A DNA stretch of 64,000 bases, from NCBI GenBank assembly GCA_934045905.1, contig OW203768.1, positions 13,792,316 through 13,856,315 on the forward strand. The letters run 5' to 3'. Below the pieces are notes generated by a model. The model had not been told where the DNA came from. It saw nothing but the letters and a program-made list of their open reading frames with translations, and searched no databases. The position numbers and the translations under genes were made by a program. How positions within the stretch are numbered: the first letter of the stretch is position 1; the number at the start of each line of letters is the position of its first letter. The stretch comes from Leuctra nigra (Eukaryota > Arthropoda > Insecta > Plecoptera > Leuctridae). Of this stretch, positions 51,432-64,000 are shown one piece after another.

Positions 51432-54400
51432 ATTAACCAAAGTAGTTGAACTTTCATTCATGTAGTTAGTAGTTTTTAGAGTGATGCGTAATATTCATTT
51501 TAATATGTGATCAAAGAGAGCAAATTTGCAATCTTATTTAAACTTTTCATTTCACAGAATTACTACAAAGTGCTTTTTAAAATCAACAGACAATACTCAA
51601 TTTTGTACCCGCAGAGATTTTCTTAACCTTTCATCACATATTATAATTAGCGTAGCTAGCAAGGCCTTGGCTCAGAGTTTCAAGTTGAGAGCTCATTGCT
51701 GGTTATAACAAAAGTGATAGACACCAGTATAATGGAACGTTCATCAATTCGATGGCGTTCGTTATGCATTGTTCGCGAGGAAGAAGAGCACATGGGTCTT
51801 CCATCCATTACCATTGATTACTCATTTACACAAGTTACCTAGTTCATTTCCTCAAGATAATACATACTCATAATTAAGTTACTCGGAAACTAGAATAACC
51901 TATTGTGGGAATTATGTTGAAGAACCAATTGAAGCAGATATGAAGAAAATTCCTTGTGGAATTACATATCATAGAAACTGATAACTATAATTCTCAATAA
52001 TAATATAAGCAGACGAGTAGGGTATTTTCATGCTAGGGTTGGTTTTTTCTGACTTAGTTTTTAGCTCTGCTTTGACTAGCACTACAATGGAGACAACAAT
52101 GCATTAAGATTCTCTGAATTGTAAAGCAAGCGTCACTCAGTCATAGCGAATCACCAAATTACATACACTCGTAGGTTGTTCAAGTTTACCTCCCCATTGT
52201 TATACCTTATTCATAGAACATATTATGCAGTAGTATTTAGATTTTTGCATCTAAAATCTAGTTTTAAGAGTTGATGCGCTATTAAAACCAAAGATAGAAA
52301 TATAAAAAATGCTCAAATATATTGCAAAAGTTTTACTCAGCATGTCGAAATATATCTGGAAATGTCAATATAATATCTTACACTACTATATTGGCTATAT
52401 AAAATTTGAAGCTATAAAAACACATAAGTATTGCTCTTTGGATCTGAATGGAATTACGTAACAATAAGTAACCTACACTACATATTTTATAAAGACCCAA
52501 AGAGCATGCTTATGTACAAGCATGTCTGTAAGATTTCCTAATTCAACTATCATAAAATAACGAGTGTAATGATTAGAGATTTATTAAGTCTTAGAATTGT
52601 AAACTAATTACTATAATAATAGATATGCATTGTGCATCGCTTCCGTTTAAACTTATTTTCATACACTTTTTGCTTGAAATGTTTGCTGAATGATAATTTA
52701 TTTCTAATGAAGTAAATCCAAGGCACTTCTCAAGAATGGGTCATTCATTATGATTGGCATATCTTCTTGAAAATTGGTTTGGACAGGGAAATGCCTGGAA
52801 TTTTAAACATTTTATTAAATAACTCAACAGCACCTGTTATTAGAAAGAATGGCAATAATCGCACGGCTTTGGGAGAGCTTCAAGAATGAAATCAGCACGA
52901 TGTAACATTACAAACGGGAAACAAATCGATACCGGCGGTTCCGACTTGTTTCCGGTTTTGTAACTGAATTTAGAGCTGTCTGGAATGGTTTGATAGTAAA
53001 TCCCCTCTCTACTTTCTCTAAATGTTAGACGAATGGAACTAGTGTTTCCGAAACTCTAGTAAAACTCCAGCACAAGACGCCTCCCACCGTTCTCTCTTCA
53101 TCCGCGATTCTTGTGCAACACGTATATATTTAGATTCACTTTTTTTTTTTTTTTTTTTTTTTTTTGATAGAGGGGAATTTAATATTTGTAATGCCACCTC
53201 TGATATCTAGAATTCCATAAACCAAGATTCAATTTACTTTTTTTAATCTCGAGGAACCAATTACAGTTCCAGTATCAAAGGGACTGAAGAATAAAACAGT
53301 AAGGGTGAAAGTAATGGTATTTTAAATACCATTCTTACCTTTATTGGTTTTAATCTTTAGGTCCCTTTAATGCTCGGAGTGTAGGTATAATGTGTAGTCC
53401 ACCTTCGAACGACTCTTTAGGAAACGAAGCGAAGTATGAGAGCTAGTTGTCGACAGTGGCATGTCACGAATGTAAGTTCCCCGCGTTTAGGCAACAGAAG
53501 AGAAGCGGGTGGGAGGGATTGTGTCCCATGTGACCCGGTGTACAATACTTTCTACATAGCCGCGCGTTATCCAACTGTGCCATCCTAATATCTTCAGACA
53601 GATTCTTCACTTAATTGCTTTAAAACAAATCCAATGTTAAAACACACATTTTCTCAAAATGCCTAATATATAATATTAAGCCAATCTATTAACAGACACA
53701 AAAACATCAAAAAGAAATAATAAAGTGTTGATATAATATAAAAATGTCATGTTCTCTGAAAACGTAATGTCTGTTTTGGGCTTAGATTAATGAAACAAAG
53801 GGTAATGTTGGTAGAGTGTGTGTTTCTAGTTTTATAACCCCGACAATGTTCAGTGTTTTGTGTTTCAATTTACCTAAATAGTATACTAAATGTAAAACAA
53901 AACGTGTTATACAATATTCAAGACTTGGAAATGTAACTACATACTTACAATGATTTATGATTATCATTATCAGGCAGCCAGTGATTTTACTGTCTCTTTA
54001 CACCTGCTATTTCTCAATAAAATACGTTCTATTCACAGGTGACACTGCAAGAATGTCGCAATTAATATTACATTTGTTTTTATTTATTTGCCCATTGTAT
54101 GATCGCACAATGCACAATAATTGCATATTCTTACACAAGAGAATATGGCCAATTGACAAGACAAAATTTGTATTGAAAACCGCTCATGAAATTCTGCTTA
54201 TTTATTGGCAAATCTTAGCACGGATGTTTTGATTATCTCCAAGCACATTCTGTTCCCTGTACTATTCTCTCGAGTTTAACACTTTGCCACATGAAAGATA
54301 TACGAGTTGAAAGACATTCATACAATGGACTCTGAAAGACAATCTAATTACATTGATAATAGTAATATTCAAATTATTAAACATAAAAGCTTTCATGAAT

Positions 54401-54452
54401 CTAGAATAAATGGACCCAAACATTCAAACACATTTATTTTTGCGTAAAGCAG
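51432..54452. other. Gene-free stretch after the Ly6 gene
   Basis: Presumed Ly6 3' UTR and intergenic or intronic sequence. It holds a T run at 53141-53165. No convincing exon recognised; the frame at 53957-54232 is open but has no support. Confidence 0.5.
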
Positions 54453-54512
54453 AAGAGCGGTTTTGTCACAGAAAGATCTGATGAATGTGATGAATTCTAC
54501 CAGTGTCGACAT
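54453..54512 (+). other. Orphan candidate exon
   Basis: 60 bp between an acceptor (GCGTAAAGCAG) and a GTGAGT donor, reading KSGFVTERSDECDEFYQCRH in phase 0. Two cysteines recall secreted Cys-rich proteins, but there is no partner exon, so this may be chance. Confidence 0.2.
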
Positions 54513-54778
54513 GTGAGTTGGATGAAAATAATGTAATTTGTTTCTTCTGTAAAAAAACATAACTTACCTCTGGATAAAATGTCTTTTAGTTAGTACTTAA
54601 AAACTTTCTGTCACCTTCCATTCCAAATATGTTGTCGAACTTGACTACTACCATTGTTCAACGGTGTGCATTGCAAATCATAATATTATTATGACCTATT
54701 AATAATTAAAACTATACAAACTAACTCTGTACTATCTGATTTTGTTCCTTTATCCACTCATTCATATGAAAGTTCGTA

Positions 54779-54987
54779 CACCCAACAAATCATAAAACGG
54801 TATTTGAACGAAACAGATTGGCTGCTGGTCAGGTTCCTTGACAGTCAATCCTTGTTATTATCAATGAAATCAGAGCTCACCTACTAGAGGTAGATGACGA
54901 GAAAGCATAGACTCCATCGAATGATGCCATCACATTTTTTTCAGACAATCCATTTCTTTCAAATACCGTTTTATGAATTGTCGAGTG
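54779..54987. mobile_element. 210-bp MITE family, copy 2
   Basis: TIRs CACCCAACAAATCATAAAAC and GTTTTATGAATTGTCGAGTG with flanking TA on both sides (54777-54778, 54988-54989). Nearly collinear with 40208-40422. Confidence 0.8.
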
Positions 54988-56738
54988 TACATAAAGGTAG
55001 TGAAATATTTAAATATTTTGAAGGAGAAAGAAGAGGTTTTATAAAGAAATGTGTCTCAATCATAATTTAATATTTGATTTACTTTCAAAATAGTTGTAAC
55101 AAGTTTCAAATACAGTTTTCTTATGATAATATGAAAAACAACAGTTATATTTTCTACAATACACAATACAAAAACATACCATTGATAAGTAGAAAAAAAG
55201 ATGGACTGTCTTACGCGAGTACGAAAGTAATCATTCGAGGGAGGGGAGGACGAGGTTTTGCCGACGGATGAGAAACAGAGTAATTAACACTTAAATAGGA
55301 CAACAATGAGGATTACAAATTGTACGATACAATTAGCTGTCAAATGTAGAACGTGATAAAATGTCATGTAATTAACTCTATCATTAACATCATTGAACTT
55401 CACAACGAAATAATCAATATTCTGTAGAAACATTGACAATACAATACGTAACAGCGGAAAGAAACGTGTAGAGGTAAGCTGACGAGCAAGCCATGTTATA
55501 AAGGTAGAACAAATCTGGAACTCACTAGGTCATTATAACAATGGTATGTCGCGGTTCTCTATTCTTCATTTGGCAAAGAAACCCGAGTTATTCTCGTTTG
55601 TTTGGCTTTCTCGGAGCTGATGACTGTGTATGTTTGAAAATACGACATCGAATATCTTTCATATTAAATTACGTATTCGTTATAAGGTAAGTAACAATAG
55701 TTATATATTAAAGTTTCGATTCGTAACTTTGTCTATTTAGTAATTCTCGATTATCACTTGGCTTTCCGATTACATCCAGGACAATACTGACTTTGTCTCC
55801 GCATTATACGTTATTATCAAATTGATAGATTCATCGATGCTTTAAGTACTAATTGAGAGGCAATCTCGAAAAATGGACAGCGGTTTGGCGTGTTCCATAC
55901 TTGATGACAAAATGGGAAAAAAAAATTATATAAGAAGAGAGTAAAAATATATGTGTAATGGTAGGTACGGTGGATTTCCCAAGAAATTTCACACATGTGA
56001 TTAGCAAAATATCTTCGTTTTGTGCATCATTTTAGAACGATTTCTGCGCACGCCAAACAGTTTTAAGTATTTATAAGTCTACACGTCTCGTTAGTAGCTT
56101 AACGACTTAGATAATATTGACTTGATACAGTTGAGTACCATTCGGTGGGCGTAGCAGTTCAATTACCGCGCTGTCAACGGTAATTCATAGTTAACGATTT
56201 ACATCACTAGTAACGATTGTGAGATCTTTCTCCAAGTGTCAGCTTCATAAAAAAAAAACATTCTAGTCTGCCGCTTCCAGCAAAAGACCATACCTACAGA
56301 GCAATTCAGAGAGATTAATAAATCAAGAGATTCTCATTTCGCTTCAACATTGAAAAAGAGTAAAAACGCAATTAACGAGAAAGAAAACAATCTAGGGTAG
56401 GATAAGATCTTGTTCAAAGGTGACGTTCGAAGGCGATTTGTAATGAAGAATACAGATTGACGTTACATGCCGAAGGGGCCGTTAGTTATTCGCGTAGAAA
56501 AGGAATCGATAAATGTATAAAGTTGTAGTAGAAAGTTGAAGGCAGTGACGACTAACAATGTTCCGTGTCCTAATAGAGCACTATTTGTCAGTGATGCTTC
56601 GCAGGTAGCGTACTCCCGTGGTTTATGGCTGGCGAACGACCTACGGACAAAATCTCACATCAGAACGCAGTTCCTCGACTTTCGGATGTTTTAATGTGAA
56701 AATGGTATTGTTGTGATCGCACACAGCTAGCTACAAAA
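54988..56738. other. Gene-free AT-rich stretch
   Basis: No supported exon or repeat. Short frames such as 55074-55271 have no family resemblance. Confidence 0.5.
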
Positions 56739-56781
56739 ATGTGGAAAACCATTTTAGAAATTTTGATTTCATTAAGTCAAG
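56739..56781 (+). other. Candidate signal-peptide first exon
   Basis: ATG followed by 14 codons (MWKTILEILISLSQ) and a donor CAAG|GTAAAA in phase 1, the organisation of the Ly6 first exon. It would start a plus-strand gene whose other exons lie beyond the opposing gene. Weak. Confidence 0.22.
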
Positions 56782-56965
56782 GTAAAAGCTGTGTGTATCA
56801 GGTATTTTATTTTACAAGACATAAGTGCAGTTTTACCTGAAAAATATTCTTTAAGCTACGCATGTTCGTAATCTAGCTAGGTTCTAGCCAGGTCTATTAC
56901 ATACTACCCAGATGTTTATCGAACATGTGGGTTGTAAATACTGCATTAAATATTATATTCTGTAC

Positions 56966-59900
56966 CTGCATCGTGGTTCCCTGCGTATCCGCCCGGATGA
57001 TGCGGCGACTGCTGATGCGTCAGAGACTGTGAGGGACCTCGCAGCTGACCGCCCAGCGACAGGTTCATAATACCCTTAGGCCTGCAAACAATTAACAAAG
57101 TTGTATCAACATCTCTCAAGTTATACTTTTAGATAATCACATTTTACAAGATTACGAGATCATTTTGCAAAATTAATTACCACCATAAAGATCACCATTT
57201 ACGTTTATTTTGGTTAATCAGACACAAGACTTTTATTTTTGGTAGTTGTCGAGATGGTTTATTGATAAATTTAAGCAACACGCTTCATTTTATCTTTCAA
57301 CAATTAATTTATAATGGTTTATTCACGATTGATATTTTTAGACTTCCATTAGGTGTGAATGTGATGCAACAAGTTGGGTGTGTGTACGCACAACCAGTAA
57401 AATAAGTTGGGCTAGTTCTGGCAAATCTTTGAAACAAGCAACAAAACAAGTGAAAAGATCTCGATCAAGACGACCCACCTTGGTTTCCGCGGCGTTCTGT
57501 TGTCTGGTGAGAAATGTTGCGCCGGCCCCCGATGGTTGGGGTGGTGGGGTGGAAGGGGGAACTGCATACGCAACCCTCCTTGCAGTGGAGAGCCCACCAG
57601 GCTTCTCGCATCACCTGTCGACAAAAGCAAACAACACTGACACGGCGCCACAAGAATCACAGCTGCATTACCAAGTTTACATCACTCACATTTATTAATT
57701 AATAAACAATCATTGATTGGCTCCATCGTCATTGTCATGGTTTACTTACTTACATCCAATATTTCTAATCAATTGGTTTCCCTCCATATTCATTCATGAA
57801 AACTTTACCTACTACTATCAAAGAACGAACATTAAAGGGCCTATGTCATCTTGTGGCAAGTGATCTTTAATCGGTCCGTCTTCCTTCTCTCAACACGGGA
57901 CGCCGATTTGTTCCGCCCGCCATCCTGTCTCCTGGGCTCGGGAGCGGTTCGACCGAAATGAATAACTACGTCACTCTGTGCAGACTACCTGCCCGCAGAC
58001 TACACGCTAGCCCATTGCTACAGTTTTTTTGCAATATTTCAATGTTCTAGAAGAGTTAATAGTCCGTATGCGTTAATCATTGTCTGAGAAGATGTCTTCC
58101 AGGGAATATTGATTGTACGGATAAACTTAATAGTTGATTTAATTGGTTTTCATTGAGACATTCAACGTTATAATCGAGTGATTGTTATTTGTTTGGACTA
58201 AGTTCTAGATGACGTTGAGTGCTAGAGAGTTCAAGTATAAAAACCAAGAATTTGAGTTTTCAATAGAAACTTAGATAATATAATTCAGTACAATCTTTTC
58301 CTAAATACATTGTACATTTTCATTATGATAGTATTACAGCACTTTGCAAATAGCGTCGCTCACGCCTAATCCATTTGTTTGATGATTTGTTTCTAAATAT
58401 CAGTTCTTCCGAAACGTTTCAGGCCCTTACTTCGTGTTTACAAAAGCAATAATACATCTATCAAGGAAAAAATTCAACTACATTATGTATAAGATTTTGT
58501 ACAAAGTAAAGTAGGTACTCCGAAATGTACACGGAGTTGGGCTTCATAAAATGCACCGCCTTACTTTGTTCCGAGTCCATTTATGATTGCTCTGCACATT
58601 CGTAGAAAATGGATTTGAAGGTTAGCCTGTAATAATAATTCGTCAATTCTTTGTTTACACCACCCAAAAAGTAACCCAATAAACAAAGGATTTATATGCA
58701 AAAAATCGCCAGACTTTGTTGGACAAGAAATTTCAGTTTCGTTTTTGTTCCGTTCTACCTAGGCAGCAGTATGTACAATTAAATTATATCTCTGCAATAG
58801 ACAATAGACAACATCATAAATTATCTAGTTAGCTCTGCTTTTCAAAAAATTTCATATGCAGTACCGTGATCCAAGTATCTATTATGGTTTTTCAACAATG
58901 GATCATAACCATAATAGATACTTGGATCACGGTACTGCATATGAAAATTTTTGAAAAGCAGAGCTAACTAGATCAGGGTTGCCGTTTTAACGGAATTTCT
59001 CCGTTTTTACGGATTTAAAAGGTCTGAAACGGATGACTGGAAAAATAGCTTCATATGCGGAATTTTGTAATTTATCGTAGTTTCCAAACACAGTACATCC
59101 AGTAATAAAATAACCGTCCGCGCGTATCTCTTCAGTCTTCACTCACTAGATCACTGACTGGCGGGAGGAATTTTGTAAGTTTTCATGCTATACAAGCAGC
59201 TATTGCGTGCGTGAACAGATGCGCACACGTCGGCGCCTAGACTGGAATGTCGCGGAGGGGGGAGTGGAAGTAGGCTGGCAAGTGGTTGGCAGCCCTATTC
59301 AACCACCTTGGTTGGCAGCACTGTTCGCGCAAGGTGGTTGTTCGCGAGCATCCTTCCTGCAGCTGGCATTTGTTACGCTGTCAGTCAGTGTCGTCTCGGC
59401 AATATTCACTCTGCTTTGCGGGCGTTATAATCGTGTTGCGTTGTGCGTTTACTGTTCGACCACGTTGCGAAAATGAACAAGAAAAGGAAACCGTCGCCTA
59501 CGCGTTCTCAGTTCGTACAAAAATACAAGATTGAGTGGCAGCAAGAATTAAAGTGGGCTAGGCCGGGTAAGACCGAAACGACAGCATTATGCACAATTTG
59601 CAATCGGGAATTGAATGTTGCGTACGGCGGAGTGAAAGATTTAAGAAAACACAAGACCGCCGAATATCACGTGAAAAATGCAAGGGCTGTGGAGCAGAGT
59701 TCATCAATGAACAATTTCGTGGTCAAAGAAAATCACGGCATTGTAGATGCAAATTTGTACTGGGCTAACTTTGTTACCGAGTGCAATCTGTCTCTCAAAC
59801 TTAGTGACAAGTTTGTAAAGCTCGCCCCAAAAATGTTCCCAGACAGTCATATTGCATCGAATTTTAGATGTGGCAGAACTAAGACTGGACAGATAATTGA

Positions 59901-62672
59901 ACAGGCATTGGGCGACACATTCATTGAAGAAACTTTAGAGAGAATGAAAACGCAGTTTTTCACCTTGTTGATCGATGAGTCCACAGATAAGGCGGGTCGC
60001 AGACAAATGGTTATAATGGCCAGAATGTTTGGGGATAACAAGGTCGGGACTTATTTATACAAAGTATCACTAAATATGTGTTATTATTTTGGTTTCAAGG
60101 AAATTCAAGGAATTTTCAGGTGTTCCTACAGGAACTCAAATTTATTTTGGTGGCACCCCTGAACTAGATAATTTATGATGTTGTCTATTGATCTTCCGTG
60201 TCGTGTTACTGTTTTTTACTATCACACAATATCAAATTTTGATATTGTGTGATATGTATTCGCTATCAGTTTTGATGAGTCCGGCATACGGCAATAATTT
60301 TTGAATTACAGAAATAATATTCGACTTCATTGTTCATGGCGAAACAATTAAACAACAATTTTACTCCACAATGCATTGCTAGCACGGTAAATAAAACTTC
60401 AATATTTCTGTGCAGATTCTGTCAGTTTTAAAATATGTTTCGAAATGTCTGCAGCTAACGGAATCTTTCACTGCATTCTCAACTTTCGATTGTTTACTAA
60501 TTGTCAGGTGTATTGTGCACCGGCAGTGGTGCGAGAGAAGGGTTGAGCGGCATCAGCGGGCGTGATCTATCCCCCCTTATTCACGCTAACCAATCAGCGC
60601 TGTGCACAGAGTGACGTAGGCATTCACGCGCGCCAGGTTCAAATTTCGCACAAAAAATAATTAATAATTAATTCAGGGTACAATTAATTTAGATTATGCA
60701 TGTCTTATATTGCCTGAATACATGGTAAGAACACATAGTAAAAGCTTTTCAAGATGACATAGGCCCTTTAAGACCAACTCAATTGGAAAAGGAAATTATT
60801 TTATGTTAAATTCATAAAGCAATGAAAGGTCACACAATTCTGAAAATATTGGACGATAGGTACATGGGAGCAGATTCAAATATGAACATGTTTTGTTATT
60901 ATTTATAAATACACCTTAACAGTTGTATGACATGACAAGTAAAAGATAATGAGGATGAGGACTTATTTGTAACAAATGAAGTTGCTTTCAAAAGTTGGAC
61001 TCTTTCGATAGAGAAACAAATGCAAGTATACACTCTGCTTTTTTGATCATGACCGAATATGTAGCAGAGGCAACTTACAGCTGTCAGCGAATGAGAGAGC
61101 TGTTCTTCTTCACTCTGGTCTTTGCTTTTACATGAAGTTGACAGTGTGTCCCGTGTTTTAATAAATGATTCTGGTACAAGGAGTTTACAATACAGTTTCT
61201 ATCCGCTAAAACATGACAATGGCCGTGAATGTGAAACGGAGAGGGGGTGCAATGTCCTACCGGGGGTGCGCCACCTACCCGCCATCATGCGGAACATGGG
61301 CTGGGGATATCGCGCCACCTTTTCCGCGCTGTTGTTCTCAAAGTGGCGCTCCTTGTTGCTGCCCACGGACGGCGAGCGGCTGTACGGTGGCTTGGAGCCG
61401 GAGCCGCCGTCTCTGGGAGGCCGTGGTGGCGGGCTGGACTGCAGCATCTGTCACAGGACCAGAGAAGACAATTATATGATGCTGCCATGGTATCACACTT
61501 GGGCTAATGTGACTGTGATTGGCCATGCTATATCTTTGTTACATCGTTTATAAGCCAGCATTATTACGAAAAAATTAAAAATATTCTTTATTTAAGAGTA
61601 AATTATTTTTATCTTCTCTATACTTGACACAACTGACGTGATTGATTAATAAATTCCTTTATATTTTTAAGTTCTTCAGAACTATGGAGTGTACAATATG
61701 TTTGAAGGTTAACTCTCATATCACACGACAAACACAAAGTTATTGGCAAGCAAGTGGGAAAATGAAAGAGTGGTGTAGTATCCATAAAAAACATACACTT
61801 TCACCCAGTCTAGTTGAGGAGCACATCCTTCATACTATGTACTAGTTTTGTTGCCAGTATATATGAAAGTATAAATAAAAGTGTGATTAGAAGAGAAAGA
61901 AACTAAAACGGAAGTGAAGAGAGCATGCAAGATAGAGTACGTTAGAAAAGGAATTTGCAACAGCGAAAAATCTATTTTCCATTTAGAATTCCTATTTTCC
62001 TCACTAATTTTGGCTAGTTTTCTGTTACTACCTCTTCCTCACCTCATAACAATAGATGACCAAAGAAATCCACATTTCTGAGGTGTGTGTGTATACAGCA
62101 TTTTATTAGCGTTTGTATTTTGGCATTTGCCCTCAGGCGCTGAAAGGTCCTTGTAGAATGAACTGTAGTACTGAATGTATTGCACAAAGAGTAGCAAGAT
62201 AGAATTACCTCTAGATAGTCTTGCCCAATTTTCCTCTAGTATTAAAAAAAACATATTACTATTAGATTTATCACAAACTTGTTATAAAAATGAATACCAC
62301 ATACTCTGCATACATTCTGATCTAAACTAGTAAAATTAGGAACAATTGAATTATGGAAAAAGCATTACCAACAGCCAATAAGTACAAACAAGCTCAGCAA
62401 CACAGAATATTGACATAGAGTAAAATAAATTCTCCCAACCACTTGTGCAAGCGTAAGTGGCGTTGTTTTGCCCGTGCAATAGACCGCACCACACTCAGCT
62501 GGCATACCTGCATGTTGGGTCGGAACAGACCCACGTTGGGCATGACGGGCAAGTATTGGGTGGGGCCTGGAGGCGAGGGCCCGGTCCCGCTGGCAGTGGG
62601 CCCACCGCTGTACTGTACCGGCGGATAGCCGGGCCCGCCGTTCAGGTACACGAACGAGGGACCACACATGGG
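56966..62672 (-). CDS. Unrecognised proline-rich protein, four internal exons
   Basis: Exons in transcript order: 62672-62508 (55 codons, phase 0 to 0), 61447-61279 (56 codons plus 1), 57614-57479 (44 codons) and 57081-56966 (38 codons plus 1). Splice sites are canonical and all three junction phases agree, so they belong to one gene. The product is low-complexity, rich in Pro, Gly, Ser and Gln (YLNGGPGYPPVQYSGG, SSPPPRPPRDGGSGS, FPLPPHHPNHRGPAQHF, SPHHPGGY) with no domain I recognise. It is probably the disordered part of a larger nuclear or RNA-related protein. Both gene ends are outside what I can define; the 5' part lies beyond 63 kb and no stop codon was found. Exons are much more GC-rich than the introns. 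Confidence 0.7.
57615..58801. other. Intron sequence
   Basis: Part of the large intron between the exons at 57614 and 61279. Nothing recognised before the inverted repeat at 58802. Confidence 0.6.
58974..60161 (+). mobile_element. hAT transposon, internally truncated, with 8-bp target duplication
   Basis: Ends CAGGGTTGCC and GGTGGCACCCCTG. Perfect direct repeat AACTAGAT at 58966-58973 and 60162-60169. It carries only the N-terminal part of a transposase (59473-60162). Length 1188 bp versus 2.5-4 kb for complete hAT elements, so it must be mobilised in trans. Confidence 0.88.
59473..60162 (+). pseudogene. hAT transposase N-terminal fragment
   Basis: Starts MNKKRKPSPTR. A BED-type zinc finger follows (CTICNREL, then HKTAEYHVKN, giving C-x2-C and H-x5-H), and then a DDE-domain beginning with FTLLIDESTDKAGRRQMV, where DESTD holds the first catalytic aspartate of this hAT subgroup. 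After about residue 195 the frame passes into unrelated terminal sequence and stops at the element's edge. The rest of the catalytic domain and the C-terminal dimerisation domain are deleted. Confidence 0.8.
60221..60255. repeat. Short near-perfect palindrome
   Basis: TATCACACAATATCAAA pairs with TTTGATATTGTGTGATA around the centre. About 17-bp arms, no function assigned. Confidence 0.7.
60256..61278. other. Intron sequence
   Basis: No supported feature. It includes a GC-richer piece at about 60520-60640. Confidence 0.5.
61448..62507. other. Intron sequence
   Basis: AT-rich, nothing recognised. Confidence 0.6.
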
Positions 62673-62876
62673 CTACACGACAGGACGGAAGAGAACTGCA
62701 TTAACGATCACGTACGACATGACAGGGCTACAATCAATGCATGTTATGAATCAGCTGAAGCATTACAAAGAAACAGTTGTCTACTTAAGACTGAGACTAC
62801 TGATAACTTTGGTCAGAAAAATCCAGGAAAGTAGCTGGAAGCCAAATCTAAAGCGTTCAGGTTTCGAAATCAAATA

Positions 62877-63035
62877 CAGTGGAACCTCTTTAGTATGTTT
62901 TTCAAGGGACTGAAGAAAAAAACGTACTAAAGTGAAAAACGTAGTAAAGAAACAATTAAACATATTGTGTTCTTATGGGGAATGGACATTTAAAAAAAAC
63001 GTATTAAGGAGAAACGTACTAAAGAGGTTCCACTG
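62877..63035. mobile_element. 159-bp pogo/Tc1-like MITE
   Basis: TIRs CAGTGGAACCTCTTTAGTA and TACTAAAGAGGTTCCACTG flanked by TA on both sides. AACGTA.TAAAG motifs repeat internally. No transposase. Confidence 0.8.
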
Positions 63036-63442
63036 TACACTTAAACTCGGAGATCCATTTAGTCTCGAGTCCTCGTTAAAATGTCCAGGTTGGAGAGGAC
63101 TCAAGACTGCATGGAACGAAGTACAATTGTCAATTATCTACTTGAAAATGTAAATAAAGTCCTTCCCATCAGTTTCTTTCTAGTGTCTAGTTTCCACTCT
63201 AGAAATTTTCAACTTCTTGATGTTTTAAGGAATTAATCAATTTTAAACTTAAAAAGAACAATCATAGCCCCCCACATAGGAATCCATATCAGTTATATCA
63301 GTTATTCAATAAATTTGCCATTTTGCCTACATTATTTTTGGTTCAATAATACCTTGAACATGCTGATGGATGTATAAACAGCAGATTATAGATTATACTA
63401 GATAGATGTTTGGCTGAAGAAGGAATGAAGGAGGCGGCTTAC

Positions 63443-63516
63443 CGAGGAGAATGCAGGACTTGGCAGCGGGACGGATCATGGTCGACGGCGATCATGGATA
63501 AGTCACAGTCTTCACA
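63443..63516 (-). other. Possible upstream exon of the proline-rich gene
   Basis: A good donor (CTCG|GTAAGC) with an open frame reading CDLSMIAVDHDPSRCQVLHS upstream of it. That frame ends in phase 2, which does not match the phase-0 start of the exon at 62672, so either the acceptor lies elsewhere or the exon belongs to another transcript. Confidence 0.25.
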
Positions 63517-63968
63517 CCACACAACGTAGTACAGTTCATCCACCATTTAAAAGCAATGCTCTCACCATCGAACATAAGTTCTTTTACAGATAAAAGATGC
63601 AGAATAAGAGAGAAGAATGAAATAGAAGATATTGCTAACCATGTACCAGACAGAAGACTCAAGAGAAATGTATTGTTAGAGTACTGCCGCATTAACTAGA
63701 TGAAACAAGGCAAATGGAGGAGCTAAAAACATGATCTAAGTTCTGAAATACAATAATCTTAAGTTATTGCTTCATCAAGTTAATGTTAGTTAGTACAATA
63801 ACCGCATTGCGAGTGATTCTAATTAAATGAAAGAAGATGATAATCAATATTTTATTATTCCCAAAGAGATGAAACACAATACACATTATAATAAAAGAAG
63901 ATATAGTAATTAATATTATTAATAATATTAGTGCACCAAAAGAGACCTAATGAAACCCTCGTGCTCAC

Positions 63969-64000
63969 CAAGCACACTTCCTCTTCTTGCAATCCTTCTT
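63969..64000 (-). other. Possible exon end at the window edge
   Basis: Donor CTTG|GTGAGC preceded by a purine-rich sequence open in all three frames (for example KKDCKKRKCA). Too short to assign. Confidence 0.25.

Larger units (their letters stand above)
58802..60190. repeat. 88-bp inverted repeat split by a hAT insertion
   Basis: The left arm 58802-58889 is the reverse complement of 58907-58973 joined to 60170-60190. The loop is 17 nt. The right arm is cut by the hAT element at 58974-60161 with its target duplication. Arms are nearly perfect. Confidence 0.85.

Noticed and set aside
53957..54232. 91-residue ORF with a hydrophobic N-terminus
   Set aside because: No splice context, no cysteine pattern or family likeness; AT-rich sequence gives such frames by chance.

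Overview
This is a nuclear window from an insect genome. It is AT-rich, its genes are split by spliceosomal introns, and it holds two insect-type gustatory receptors, an ATF-2 gene with a bZIP domain and a Ly6/uPAR-type gene. Mobile elements fill much of the space between exons. The repeat style suggests a hemipteran-like or similar insect, but the sequence alone does not fix the order.

1-18.3 kb: two tandem gustatory-receptor genes on the minus strand. The right-hand one is complete in four exons (14748-18186). The left-hand one runs off the window start. The roughly 13 kb between them is a nest of mobile elements: a promoter-like MITE, a long-TIR element with a tRNA-like SINE inside it, a 118-bp tandem array, and three minus-strand non-LTR retrotransposons of R2/R4 type (RT plus CCHC, with a restriction-like endonuclease where the 3' end is kept). 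Two of these have (TAA)n at their 3' junction and one is flanked by it on both sides, the habit known for Dong-type elements.

18.3-23 kb: repeat debris, then an intronless short DNAJC21/JJJ1-like J-protein gene on the plus strand.

23.5-37.6 kb: an ATF-2 orthologue on the minus strand. Eight coding exons join in phase into about 603 residues: a zinc finger, the TPTPTRF phosphorylation segment and a bZIP. It converges with the J-protein gene. Its introns carry MITEs, a hairpin, copies of dispersed repeats and, in intron 1, a nearly full-length APE-type LINE in the same orientation.

37.6-49 kb: gene-poor sequence with MITEs, a 91-bp tandem array, a hAT MITE with an 8-bp target duplication, and two promoter-like stretches.

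49.2-51.4 kb: a three-exon Ly6/uPAR GPI-anchor-type gene on the plus strand, possibly with an alternative first exon.

54-64 kb: at least four in-phase exons of an unrecognised proline-rich protein gene on the minus strand. Its introns hold a truncated hAT transposon inserted into one arm of an 88-bp inverted repeat, with a perfect 8-bp target duplication.

All gene structures were read by eye from splice consensus and reading phase. No search or alignment was run.
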